Source: AP-16 sp046727735 (GTDB taxonomy: Bacteria; Pseudomonadota; Alphaproteobacteria; Rhizobiales; Xanthobacteraceae). Taken from it: a stretch of 64,000 nt of DNA. Under the pieces are notes generated by a model that had not been told where the DNA came from, did not search any database, and was given only the letters and a program-made list of their open reading frames with translations. Of the stretch, positions 7,686 through 16,089 are shown in pieces; within the stretch, counting starts at the first letter, position 1; each line of letters opens with the position of its first letter. Location of the stretch: assembly GCA_046727735.1 (NCBI GenBank), contig JBKPDF010000007.1, positions 1 through 64,000 on the forward strand, given 5' to 3'. Position numbers and translations under genes: made by a program.

Positions 7686-8444
7686 ATGAGCCGCCTCAAG
7701 ACCGTCGCGCTCGAGCTTCCGGCGACGACCGAGGATTTGCGCGGGCTCGAGATCGGCACGGTCGCGTATCTGACCGGCCGGATCTTCACGGCGCGGGAGG
7801 GCGCCTACAAGCACGCGATCGAGGACGGCGCCGGCATGCCCGCCTCCAAGGAGGCGCTCGGCTCCGCGAACTTCCACTGTTCGCCGGCCGCGACCGTCAA
7901 TCCGGACGGCACCTATTCGGTCGCCGCGATCCCGAGCGCGCCGATGGAGGACGCCGACGACGTCGCCCCACATGGTGCGCCGTCGGCCAAGCCCGAGCCC
8001 GGCTACAATGTCGGCGCGGTGAGCGCAACCGCGTCGTTCCGGTTCGTGAAATGGCTCGACCGCTGGTTCAAGCTGTCGGGTTGCAACATCATCATCGGCA
8101 AGGGCGGCATGACCTCGGAGGTCTACCGCCGAATCTTCGTGCCGAACCAGGCGATCTATCTCACGACCGTCGGTTACGGCACCGGCGCGCTGCTCGGGCG
8201 CGGCATCAGGGGGGTGGCGGGGGTGCATTGGCTCGAGGAGCTCGGCCTCGCGCAAGCCGTATGGGTGCTGGACGTCGAGAACTTTGGGCCGTTCCTGGTC
8301 GAAAGCGATCTTTCGGGCAACAGCTTGTTCGAGCGCGAGAACGCCAAGATTGCACCCGGGCTGACCAAGCTCTATGCGGGCACTCGCCCGGCTACGATGC
8401 GACGCTACGGCGAGACCGACGACAAGACCGAGGAGGTGATTTGA
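7686..8444 (+). CDS. Class I fumarate hydratase / tartrate dehydratase-type beta subunit
   Basis: The 252-residue protein matches the C-terminal half of class I fumarase. It has VAYLTGRIFTAREGAYKHAI near the start and the GKGGM motif that binds the substrate carboxylate. The length fits a separate beta subunit rather than a fused FumA. The ATG at 7686 is 5 nt after the alpha stop; a GTG at 7677 would overlap the alpha stop in frame. It is the last gene of the operon that begins at 3279. The module could interconvert succinate, fumarate and malate, or branched analogues such as mesaconate. Confidence 0.9.
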   Translation: MSRLKTVALELPATTEDLRGLEIGTVAYLTGRIFTAREGAYKHAIEDGAGMPASKEALGSANFHCSPAATVNPDGTYSVAAIPSAPMEDADDVAPHGAPSAKPEPGYNVGAVSATASFRFVKWLDRWFKLSGCNIIIGKGGMTSEVYRRIFVPNQAIYLTTVGYGTGALLGRGIRGVAGVHWLEELGLAQAVWVLDVENFGPFLVESDLSGNSLFERENAKIAPGLTKLYAGTRPATMRRYGETDDKTEEVI

Positions 8445-8553
8445 GGGTCGGCCTCTCCAAATGCAGTCCGCGCGCACACCCCGCGGATCCGATGAGCGCA
8501 CGGCGGCGCCTGGATCAAACCTTCGCGCGTCGCCCCCACATATCCCACGCGTG

Positions 8554-9375
8554 ATGCGCGCCGGTCGCATGCATATCGCCGCAACGGCCTCTGCTTTCCT
8601 CCTCAGCGTCGCATTCCTGCTGATTGTTTCCGGGCCGCGCGCGCAAACGTCGAACGGTACGACGGGCGTGGTCCCCGTCAGCGCAACGCTCTGCGCAGAC
8701 ATGAAATCGCGTAACGTGCTGCATCGTGGCGCGCCGGTCGGCTGCGATCGGCTGAAGCTGGTCCGCTTCGAACACGTCGGCTTCGACGGGCAGCTGCATC
8801 GCGGCGAGATCGTGGTCATGGATGCCGCGGCCGATCGCGTGCGCCGGATTTTCGCCTCGCTGCTCGCGATGCATTTCCCGGTCGAGAAAGCTCGGCTGAT
8901 GAACGATTATGCGGGCGACGATGATGCGGCGATCGCCGACAACAACACGTCCGGCTTCAACCACCGCACGGTCGAGGGCGGAAACGCACTTTCGCTGCAC
9001 GCCTACGGGCTCGCGATCGACCTCAATCCGAAGCAGAATCCCTACGTGCGGCGCGGTCTAGGGGGCGCGGTGCTGTCGGTCAGTCCGCCATCGAGCGTGC
9101 GCTATATCCGGCGCCAAGCCTCGTTCGCCAACCCGCGGTTGGGCATGGCGGAGTCGGTCGTCGATCTGTTCGCCGAGCACGGATTCTCGAACTGGGGCGG
9201 ATCTTGGGTTTACGAGCTCGATTACCAGCATTTCGCGGTTAGCCGCGGCTTGGCGCTGCGGCTTGCGCGGCTCTCCCCGTCGGAGGCGCAGGCGTTGTTC
9301 GAGGAAACGGTCGAGCGATACCTGACATGCCGCCGCGCAGGACGGGCGCGCTCGGTTTGCGCCAATCGCCCGTGA
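8554..9375 (+). CDS. Exported M15-family peptidase
   Basis: The protein of about 273 residues starts with a signal peptide (MHIAATASAFLLSVAFLLIV, ending near RAQ). The catalytic part shows SLHAYGLAIDLNPKQNPY and, later, NWGGSW and DYQHFAV. These are the zinc-binding His, Asp and His of the VanY/M15 peptidases that trim peptidoglycan peptides. It should act in the periplasm. I chose ATG 8554; ATG 8569 is also possible, and the longer open frame from 8461 adds a tail unlike a signal peptide. It is convergent with msrB, whose stop is 4 nt away. Confidence 0.82.
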   Translation: MRAGRMHIAATASAFLLSVAFLLIVSGPRAQTSNGTTGVVPVSATLCADMKSRNVLHRGAPVGCDRLKLVRFEHVGFDGQLHRGEIVVMDAAADRVRRIFASLLAMHFPVEKARLMNDYAGDDDAAIADNNTSGFNHRTVEGGNALSLHAYGLAIDLNPKQNPYVRRGLGGAVLSVSPPSSVRYIRRQASFANPRLGMAESVVDLFAEHGFSNWGGSWVYELDYQHFAVSRGLALRLARLSPSEAQALFEETVERYLTCRRAGRARSVCANRP

Positions 9376-9378
9376 CCG

Positions 9379-9891
9379 CTACGACTTCGCGCTCCCGGCC
9401 GCGGCGGGCTCGAATTTCAGCGCCACCCCGTTCATGCAGTAGCGCTTGCCGGTCGGCTTGGGGCCATCGTCGAATACGTGGCCGAGGTGGCCGCCGCAGC
9501 GCCGACAGTGCACCTCCGTGCGCGGAATGATCAGGCTGTAATCGTTCGAAGTGCGGACCCCGTCCTCGATCGGCGCATAGAAGCTCGGCCAGCCGGTGCC
9601 GCTCTCGAATTTGGTCTCGGAGCGAAAGACCGGCAGATCGCACCCCGCACAACTGAACACTCCGGACCGATGCTCGTCATTGAGCGGGCTCGAAAACGCC
9701 GGTTCCGTCCCGTGTTGCCGCAGCACCCGGAACTGCTCCGGGGTCAACAGCCGCTTCCACTCCTCGTCCGATTTCGTCACTTCGAAGCTCTCCGCGGTAG
9801 CGTGAGCCCGGCCGGCGAACAGGTTTTTGGCGAACGCCGCCGCACCGGCAAGGCCGATGCCGGCGAAGAGCGCATTGCGTCGGGACATCAT
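9379..9891 (-). CDS. msrB: Tat-exported peptide-methionine (R)-S-oxide reductase
   Basis: The 170-residue protein carries the MsrB fold: zinc cysteines 81, 84, 129 and 132 and the catalytic Cys152 in RYCMNG. The N-terminus MMSRRNALFAGIGLAGAAAFA has a twin-arginine and a hydrophobic stretch ending near RAHA, so export by Tat is predicted. It would repair methionine-R-sulfoxide in periplasmic proteins. The resolving cysteine sometimes found near position 100 is not evident, which fits types that use an external reductant. The start is supported by the complete Tat signal. Confidence 0.9.
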   Translation of the reverse strand: MMSRRNALFAGIGLAGAAAFAKNLFAGRAHATAESFEVTKSDEEWKRLLTPEQFRVLRQHGTEPAFSSPLNDEHRSGVFSCAGCDLPVFRSETKFESGTGWPSFYAPIEDGVRTSNDYSLIIPRTEVHCRRCGGHLGHVFDDGPKPTGKRYCMNGVALKFEPAAAGSAKS

Positions 9892-10063
9892 GTCGCCTCC
9901 TTCGTCTCGGCGGCGCCCGCTGGGGGCAGGTCACGTCCGAGCCCAAATGTATGCACGATCGTCTCGTTCGGCCAGCGCCTGCGGGTTTCCACCCCGCCAA
10001 CCGGCCGCGCCGACTGATGCGCCCCAGCCCTCCGCGCTTAGCCGTCCGGCTTCGATGCCGTCG

Positions 10064-10549
10064 TCATTTCTTGCCGCTGACGCTCGAAACGATCGAGGCG
10101 ATCACGCTGCTCGCCATCCCAAATGCCGCGTCGCGATCCCGGATCCCATGCCGCTGGGCGATCCAGGCGAAATCCGTGTAGAGGGTCCACACCTGCCCTT
10201 GCTCGTCCTCGATCACCAGCAGGCGCACCGGCCAGTCGAGCCCGGCCGCCGGGTTCGAGGTCAGAAACAGCGTGCCGAGCGGCGGATTGCCGAAGATCAG
10301 CAAGGTCGAGGGCCGCAGCTTGATTCCGGCGTCGGCGGCGAGCTTCGCCTGGTCGATCTCGTCGAAAAACCGGATGCCCTTTTCGGCGATATCCTGCTTG
10401 AGCCGAGCGACCGTCTCGCCCAGCGAATACGCGCTTTTGACGCGGACAATGCCGTCCTCATCAGAAGCTTCCGCCCCACCCGGCCCCGAGAGGGCGAGCA
10501 CGAAGATGAGCGAAGCGACCGAGCAAAGCTTGGCGATGCGCGCGAACAT
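10064..10549 (-). CDS. DUF302-domain protein, exported
   Basis: The 161-residue protein has a signal peptide (MFARIAKLCSVASLIFVLAL, ending near AEA). A DUF302 domain of about 130 residues follows, with SAYSLGETVARLKQDIAEKG, LRPSTLLIFGNPPLGT and WPVRLLVIEDEQGQVWTLYT. DUF302 proteins are widespread periplasmic proteins without a settled function; some have been linked to stress or to oxidation of small molecules. A longer open frame upstream lacks a signal peptide and overlaps the neighbouring dehydrogenase gene, so it was not used. Transcribed with bdhA as a possible pair. Confidence 0.8.
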   Translation of the reverse strand: MFARIAKLCSVASLIFVLALSGPGGAEASDEDGIVRVKSAYSLGETVARLKQDIAEKGIRFFDEIDQAKLAADAGIKLRPSTLLIFGNPPLGTLFLTSNPAAGLDWPVRLLVIEDEQGQVWTLYTDFAWIAQRHGIRDRDAAFGMASSVIASIVSSVSGKK

Positions 10550-10616
10550 TGGATCCCTCGTGTTTCCTGCGTCGGTAAACTGCACTTCACCATCCGGAGA
10601 GAGGCCAGCAGCGCGC

Positions 10617-11441
10617 TCAATGCGCGGTCCAGCCGCCGTCGACCGGCAGCGCGACCCCAGTGATCGAGGCTGCGGCATCGCTCGCCAGGAACACGGCGAC
10701 GGCGCCCATTTCCTCGACGCTCGCGAATTTCTTGTTGGGCTGCTGCGCCAACAGCACATCGCGCACGACCTGATCGCGAGGAATGTTATGCGCCTTCGCC
10801 TGCGCGGCTATCTGCGCCTCGACCAGCGGCGTGAACACGTAGCCGGGGCAGATCGCGTTGCAGGTGATCCCCTCCTCGGCGGTCTCCAGCGCGGCGACCT
10901 TGGTGAGACCGACGAGACCGTGCTTCGCGGCGACGTAGGCGGACTTGAACGGCGAGGCCACCAGGCCATGCGCCGAGGCGATGTTGATGATGCGTCCCCA
11001 TCGCTGTGCGCGCATCGCCGGCAGCGCGCAGCGCGTCGTGTGGAACGCGGATGACAGATTGATCGCGAGAATGGCTTGCCATTTCTCGACCGGAAACTCC
11101 GCGATCGGTGCGACGTGCTGAATGCCGGCATTGTTTACCAGGACATCGAGCCGGCCGAACGACTGCAGGACCGTGCTGATCATCGCTTCGATCGCCGCGG
11201 CGCTCGCCATGTCGGCAGGCGAATATTCGACCGGCACGCCAAACTCAGACCCGAGCTGCGAACGCGTCGCCTCGATCTCCTCGGGCTTGCCGAACCCGTT
11301 GAGCACGATCGCGGACCCGGCGCCGGCCAAGGCGCGGGCGATGCCCAGGCCGATTCCGCTGGTCGACCCCGTGACCAAAGAAACTTTGCCTGCGAGAGGG
11401 CGCGCGGCCATAATGTTGCGCTGCGGCATGGGAATGTTCAT
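10617..11441 (-). CDS. bdhA: 3-hydroxybutyrate dehydrogenase (SDR)
   Basis: The 274-residue short-chain dehydrogenase has the cofactor motif TGSTSGIGLG, NNAG near residue 110, and the catalytic Ser with SAYVAAKHG. The C-terminal half (LLAQQPNKKFASVEEMG, ITGVALPVDGGWTAH) is characteristic of D-3-hydroxybutyrate dehydrogenases. It should oxidise 3-hydroxybutyrate to acetoacetate with NAD during polyhydroxybutyrate use. The gene is divergent from a LysR regulator, a common regulator-target layout. The first ATG gives a ten-residue leader; ATG codons at residues 5 and 11 are alternatives. Confidence 0.88.
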   Translation of the reverse strand: MNIPMPQRNIMAARPLAGKVSLVTGSTSGIGLGIARALAGAGSAIVLNGFGKPEEIEATRSQLGSEFGVPVEYSPADMASAAAIEAMISTVLQSFGRLDVLVNNAGIQHVAPIAEFPVEKWQAILAINLSSAFHTTRCALPAMRAQRWGRIINIASAHGLVASPFKSAYVAAKHGLVGLTKVAALETAEEGITCNAICPGYVFTPLVEAQIAAQAKAHNIPRDQVVRDVLLAQQPNKKFASVEEMGAVAVFLASDAAASITGVALPVDGGWTAH

Positions 11442-11553
11442 GGCGAGGTCTCCCGGTTGGCGGCGTGCGAGAGGGCGTCCGCACCGCGAACCTTGCCGAA
11501 CCAGGACGACGATCGGAAATGCCGGTTGGCTAGCGAGTCGATAGGATCGCGCT
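11442..11553. promoter_or_regulatory. Divergent promoter region, bdhA / LysR gene
   Basis: These 112 bases separate two divergent starts and must hold both promoters. LysR regulators usually bind T-N11-A sites in such gaps and control the divergent gene. No clear -35/-10 pair was resolved by eye, so the call rests on layout. Confidence 0.5.
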
Positions 11554-12495
11554 ATGGAGATGCATCAGATCCGCTATTTCCTCGCCGTGGCCCAGGAGCT
11601 GAATTTCACGCGCGCGGCGGAGCGTTGCAACGTGGCGCAGCCCTCGTTGACGCGTGCTGTCAAGCTCCTTGAGGAGGAACTCGGCGGCCCGCTGTTCCAC
11701 CGCGAGCGCTCGCGGACACATCTGTCCGAGCTCGGAAACATGGTGCTGCCGTACCTGACGCAGGTCTACGAACAGACCCAGACGGTGAAGCGGCAAGCGA
11801 TCGACTTCACGCGCCTCAAGCGCACGGTGCTCAAGCTCGGGGTCATGTGCACAGTGTCGCCGATGCATCTCGTGGATCTCATCCGCGCCGTGCAGTCCCG
11901 TCACGGCGGCATCGAACTGCAGCTCGTCGACGCCAGCGCTCCGGAGCTGCAGGAGCGGTTGATCGCCGGCGATCTCGAGGTCGGCATCTATTGCGTGCCG
12001 GGGCGGGAGCACGACGAACGGCTGCACTACATGCCGCTGTTCCGCGAGCAATTCATGATCGTGGTGCATCCTGGGCACCCGCTCGCCTCGCGCAACGCCA
12101 TCCGCGTCAAGGATCTCGACGGCGAGCGTTACCTCAACCGGACCAAGTGCGAATTCAACGACTACCCGGTATTTCGCCAGGGCGGCGCCACCTGCGAGAT
12201 GGTGTACCGCAGCGAACGCGACGACTGGATTCTGGCGATGATCGCGGCGGGGCTCGGGTTCGGGTTCATGCCGGAATATTCCGTCAGCCACGGCGGCGTG
12301 GTCGCGCGTCCGCTGATCGAGCCGGAATTCTGGCGCGAGGTGAACCTCGTCACGGTGCGCGGCCGGCCGCATTCGCCGGCCGTCGGCGCGTTCGTGCGCG
12401 AGGCGATGCGGACCCAATGGCTCGGGCAGCCGGCGCTCGCGGTGCGCAAAGAAACCGAGCGCGGCGACGCCGAGGCCGCCGAAGCGCTCGATTGA
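11554..12495 (+). CDS. LysR-family transcriptional regulator
   Basis: The 313-residue protein begins with the LysR winged-helix domain (MHQIRYFLAVAQELNFTRAA, then CNVAQPSLTRAVKLLEEELG). A periplasmic-binding-protein-like effector domain fills about residues 92-300. The N-terminal phrase resembles the HcaR/CynR-like group that opens with QIRYFLAV. The acidic tail is probably disordered. Its position divergent from bdhA suggests it controls 3-hydroxybutyrate use, which is inference. The effector is unknown. Confidence 0.88.
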   Translation: MEMHQIRYFLAVAQELNFTRAAERCNVAQPSLTRAVKLLEEELGGPLFHRERSRTHLSELGNMVLPYLTQVYEQTQTVKRQAIDFTRLKRTVLKLGVMCTVSPMHLVDLIRAVQSRHGGIELQLVDASAPELQERLIAGDLEVGIYCVPGREHDERLHYMPLFREQFMIVVHPGHPLASRNAIRVKDLDGERYLNRTKCEFNDYPVFRQGGATCEMVYRSERDDWILAMIAAGLGFGFMPEYSVSHGGVVARPLIEPEFWREVNLVTVRGRPHSPAVGAFVREAMRTQWLGQPALAVRKETERGDAEAAEALD

Positions 12496-12592
12496 CGGCG
12501 CTCACGCAACCCGACGCATCGGCCAGGATCGCGCCGGCTCGCCATCCGGTTCCATGTCCTCGGTCCGCACCCGACACGCCGGTGCCGACGGC

Positions 12593-14650
12593 CTACTTGC
12601 TGTCCATTGCGGCGGTTGCCTCCCAATGCGCCTCGGGCGGCGATTCCAAATATTTTCGGCAGCGTTCCACCATCAGGCGCGAGGGCGGATCGCCCTCGCG
12701 CGCGACCAGCACCATCTGGAAGAAGCCCATCGCGGCGGCGAAATTACGAGCGCGGTACGCGGCGAGGCCTGCCTCGTACAAAGCGACCCAGCTCGGCGGC
12801 GGCACGCCCGGCTCGGCGATGCCGAGCAATTCGTAGATGTGCAGCCCTTGGGCGCGGCCGTACACGGCCAGCCGATCGAGCTCGCGCACGTGCACGCGAT
12901 CGCCGGCGAGACGCCGCGTCTCCTCTCCGATGATCACGTGGGTGCCGTACTGCTTGTTGACGCCCTCCAGGCGGCTGGCGACGTTCACCGCGTCGCCGAT
13001 CACGGTGTAGTTGAGCCTGACTTCCGAGCCGATGTTGCCGACCAGCACCTCCCCGGAATTGATGCCGATGCGCACGCCGAGGGGGCGGCCGTTGTCGTCG
13101 GTCAGTCCCGGCATGCGGATCGCGCGCTGGCACGCGAGCGCGGCCCGACAGGCATGCACGGCGTGATCGGGATCGCTACGCGGTGCGCCCCAGAACGCCA
13201 TCACGGCATCGCCGATGAACTTGTCGATCGTCCCGGCATTCGCGTTGATCTCGCGCGACATGACGTCGAAATAGCTGCCGAGCAGCGGCACGATGCGGTC
13301 GCCAAGCCGCTCGGAGAGCCCGGTGAACCCCGCAATATCCGCAAACAATATGGTGATCGGGCGGATCGACCCGCCGGGCCGCGCCTCGACCGCTTCGGAC
13401 GTGAGCATCTTGACAATGTCGCCGGGCAGATATTTGCCGAACGCCGCGAGGCCATTCGCCATGTTGGCGATCGCTGCCGAGAGATGCTCGATCTCGACGA
13501 GGCGCGACGGATGCCGCCGCACGCGATCGAGCTCGAAACGCTCCACATGGCCGAGCTCGCCCGCCACTTTCAGCAGCGGGGCCGCGATGATCCTGCGGGC
13601 GAGCCAAGCCGAGAGCAGGCCGGCCGCGACGACCAGTACCACAATGCCGACCAGCAGCCGCCGTGTGGTCTCGTGCACCGAACCGAGGAATTCCTGTTCC
13701 GGGATCACGGTCGCAAGCCTCCAGCCCGGGAACGCCAGCGGCGTCAGGGTCACGGCGTAGGATTCGCCCGACATCACTTCGCGGGTCTGCCGCGCTCCTG
13801 CCGAGCTCGCTTGTTGCCCGCCATCCGCTTGGCGAACCGCGAGCCGGACGACGCCGAACAGCGGCTGTTTGCTCGCATGCTGGATCTTGAGCTCGTCGGC
13901 GTCGGGGTCGGGGACGGCGATCGGCGCCCCGTCCTGCCCGAGAATGAAAGCGGCGCCGGACTTGCCCACCGACAGCTGCGACAGAAACCGGGACAATCGC
14001 GTGTGCTCGATCACGACCGCGAGTACGCCCTGGCGCTGCTGATAGACATCGATCGGCCCGGCATAGGCAATGGCGGGATGCACGCCGTTGGGATGCACGG
14101 TGATGTCGAACCATCGCGGCGTGTCTTGCGCCATCGACGCGCGGTACCATTCCTGATCGGTGACCTTGTAATCGGTTTTTTCGAAGTGCCGTTGCTCGAA
14201 TTCGATGTCTCCGACCACGATCAAATATCGGTCGCTGCGCCGGGTCAGGACGCCGTCGACCCGCGAAACCTCGATCATTTCCAGACGCTCGTCGCCGAGC
14301 TTATGGGCGGCCGCGAACGTCCCGTCGGGGAGGCCGAACGCGATCCAGGAGACCGCGGGCTGTGCTTGGAGCTGCGACAGGAACACGAATTCGCGCTTGT
14401 CGGCCTCGTGCGCCTCGAGCACGTTCTGGAAAAACAGCGTACGGATCGACGAATGAGCGGATCGCGCCGCGCTGTCCAGAGCCGCGATCTCCTTTTCGAC
14501 CGCCGCCACGATCTGAGCGTTGATGGTGGCGGCCAGCTCGCGGCTGTTGGCCTCGGCGGTGCGCCACCACAACGCGTGCACCGCCCCGACGCTCACGAGG
14601 ATCGAGGCAAGAACCAGAGCCGAGATGGCGAGGCGGACGCCGATGCGCAT
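12593..14650 (-). CDS. Membrane-bound adenylate/guanylate cyclase with extracellular sensor domain
   Basis: The 685-residue protein starts with a membrane helix (LAISALVLASILVSVGAVHAL). A cache-like periplasmic domain follows (roughly residues 45-355, with QDTPRWFDITVHPNG and GWRLATVIPEQEF). Next come a second helix, a HAMP-like linker and a class III cyclase domain with ILFADIAGFTGLSERLGD, FIGDAVMAFWGAP and DAVNVASRLE. Both metal Asp residues and the Asn/Arg pair are present. It would make cyclic nucleotide in response to an external small ligand. ATG 14650 was chosen; ATG 14677 adds nine residues. It is divergent from the DoxX gene. Confidence 0.9.
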   Translation of the reverse strand: MRIGVRLAISALVLASILVSVGAVHALWWRTAEANSRELAATINAQIVAAVEKEIAALDSAARSAHSSIRTLFFQNVLEAHEADKREFVFLSQLQAQPAVSWIAFGLPDGTFAAAHKLGDERLEMIEVSRVDGVLTRRSDRYLIVVGDIEFEQRHFEKTDYKVTDQEWYRASMAQDTPRWFDITVHPNGVHPAIAYAGPIDVYQQRQGVLAVVIEHTRLSRFLSQLSVGKSGAAFILGQDGAPIAVPDPDADELKIQHASKQPLFGVVRLAVRQADGGQQASSAGARQTREVMSGESYAVTLTPLAFPGWRLATVIPEQEFLGSVHETTRRLLVGIVVLVVAAGLLSAWLARRIIAAPLLKVAGELGHVERFELDRVRRHPSRLVEIEHLSAAIANMANGLAAFGKYLPGDIVKMLTSEAVEARPGGSIRPITILFADIAGFTGLSERLGDRIVPLLGSYFDVMSREINANAGTIDKFIGDAVMAFWGAPRSDPDHAVHACRAALACQRAIRMPGLTDDNGRPLGVRIGINSGEVLVGNIGSEVRLNYTVIGDAVNVASRLEGVNKQYGTHVIIGEETRRLAGDRVHVRELDRLAVYGRAQGLHIYELLGIAEPGVPPPSWVALYEAGLAAYRARNFAAAMGFFQMVLVAREGDPPSRLMVERCRKYLESPPEAHWEATAAMDSK

Positions 14651-14853
14651 GATGGTTGCCGTTCGTCGAGTATGCATAGGGCCGGCTGCAGCCGGCGTCC
14701 ACCAGGAACCCGATAGCGCGCCGCTATCGGTTTCATCACCAATCGGCATTTCGCAGCTGCGCTGCGATCGGCTTCGATGTCCGCAGCTTCGTGCAGCCGC
14801 GGCCGGTGGCGACGCTCGGCCGCTCGCGGGCTGGCACAAGCAGGGAGCTTGCG

Positions 14854-15330
14854 ATGTGGCCGATCCGAATGCTCGATGCCGGCCGTGCGCTCGCCGAGCG
14901 CATCCCGTACGGGCTGCTCGCGCTCGTATCGCGGCTCGCCGTTGCCAGCGTGTTCTGGCGTTCCGGCCGGACCAAAGTCCACGGCTTCGCGATCAAGGAG
15001 GAGACATTCGCGCTGTTCCGGGAGGAGTATCGGCTCCCGCTGCTGCCTCCCGACCTCGTCGCCTACATTTCGACCGTTGCCGAACACGTGCTCCCGGCAC
15101 TGCTGGTGATCGGATTTGCCTCGCGGCTGTCCGCTCTTGGCCTGCTCGGCATGACGATGGTGATCCAGCTATTCGTGTACCCGAGCGGATGGCCGCAGCA
15201 CCTCCTTTGGATCGCCTTGCTGCTGCTGATCGTCGCGCGCGGGCCCGGCGCCGTTTCGCTCGATCAGCTGGTCTGGACGAGAATGCGGATGCTTACGAAA
15301 CCGTCGCCGGTTCCCGCCGCAGCGCAATGA
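14854..15330 (+). CDS. DoxX-family membrane protein (possible bufferin-cluster partner)
   Basis: The 158-residue protein has four hydrophobic helices and the DoxX pattern: FWRSGRTKVHGF, LPALLVIGFASRLSALGLLGM and the final helix LLWIALLLLIVARGPG. DoxX proteins commonly close bufferin operons (BufD). Here the gene lies beside bufC but on the opposite strand, and the two 3' ends overlap by 38 nt. Start ATG 14854 follows AGGGAGC at good spacing. A redox or metal-related role in bufferin maturation is plausible but not proved. Confidence 0.85.
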   Translation: MWPIRMLDAGRALAERIPYGLLALVSRLAVASVFWRSGRTKVHGFAIKEETFALFREEYRLPLLPPDLVAYISTVAEHVLPALLVIGFASRLSALGLLGMTMVIQLFVYPSGWPQHLLWIALLLLIVARGPGAVSLDQLVWTRMRMLTKPSPVPAAAQ

Positions 15331-16072
15331 CGATATTGGCGCGCAGCAGCACGCTAAGAGTGAGGATGGGATCGAACTCGACACTGGCTGCCGTCGCACG
15401 CTCCGCCGCGGAAGAAAGACGCTCGCCGTGCGCCAGACTGCCGATGAAAACGCCGCCGGCCGGCGGCAGCCGCCATATTTCGACATCGAGAGCGGGCCTG
15501 GCCACCAATGCGGTCTCCGGCCGCCAATGCTGGATCGCAGCGACTTCCGCCTGCTGATGGCTCTCCCAGATCGAGACGATCGGGAACGGCGAGTCCACCA
15601 ACGCGACGGACGGGTGAAACACCATGCGCAAGTTCGCAAGCTCGGCCGGCCGCAGGTGGGCAAATGCGCCGGGGTCGATCGGCACGGCATCGGCGGCGTG
15701 ATAGGCGCGTCCGCGTGCGAACTCGAGCCGCGCGACGTCGGCCAAGTATTCGATCGAAGCCGCCGGCGCGAAGCTCCCGATGAAATCCGGGAAGCTTTCG
15801 CCATACAACAGCAGCACCGGCGAGCGCGGCGGGGCAGCGGCCACGTAACGGCGCGCCATCGCCCGAAAGAATTCGTCGCCGACCAGACGGTGAACGACGG
15901 GAAATCGCGCGACGAGTGCCGAAACGAGGCTCGTGACAATGTTGTTGCGGTATAGGGCGAAGCGCCGGTGCGGCGCGTTCTTGCCGCGTGCTTGCAACGA
16001 CGGCGGAAGCGGCGCGGAGGGATCGAGCATCGCCGCTGCGAACTGGCGTTGGAGAGCGGCGAGATCGTTCAT
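15293..16072 (-). CDS. bufC: DUF2063 protein, bufferin maturation partner BufC
   Basis: The 259-residue protein opens with LQRQFAAAMLDPSAPLP, then RFALYRNNIVTSLVSALVAR and FPVVHRLVGDEFFRAMAR, the DUF2063/HvfC N-terminal domain. A C-terminal domain begins near residue 155. In characterised bufferin systems BufC works with the DUF692 enzyme BufB to turn cysteines of the precursor into thiooxazole-type heterocycles. It starts 17 nt after the bufB stop, on the same strand. The open frame extends upstream inside bufB, but MNDLAALQRQF is the family start. Confidence 0.88.
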   Translation of the reverse strand: MNDLAALQRQFAAAMLDPSAPLPPSLQARGKNAPHRRFALYRNNIVTSLVSALVARFPVVHRLVGDEFFRAMARRYVAAAPPRSPVLLLYGESFPDFIGSFAPAASIEYLADVARLEFARGRAYHAADAVPIDPGAFAHLRPAELANLRMVFHPSVALVDSPFPIVSIWESHQQAEVAAIQHWRPETALVARPALDVEIWRLPPAGGVFIGSLAHGERLSSAAERATAASVEFDPILTLSVLLRANIVIALRREPATVS

Positions 16073-16089
16073 GTCCCAGCCATCGCGCG

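Noticed and set aside
5421..8444. Long rightward open frame (1007 codons) across the flavoprotein and fumarase genes
   Set aside because: Only its final part, from 7686, is a real gene (fumarase beta subunit). The rest is an Arg-rich shadow of the flavoprotein and alpha genes.
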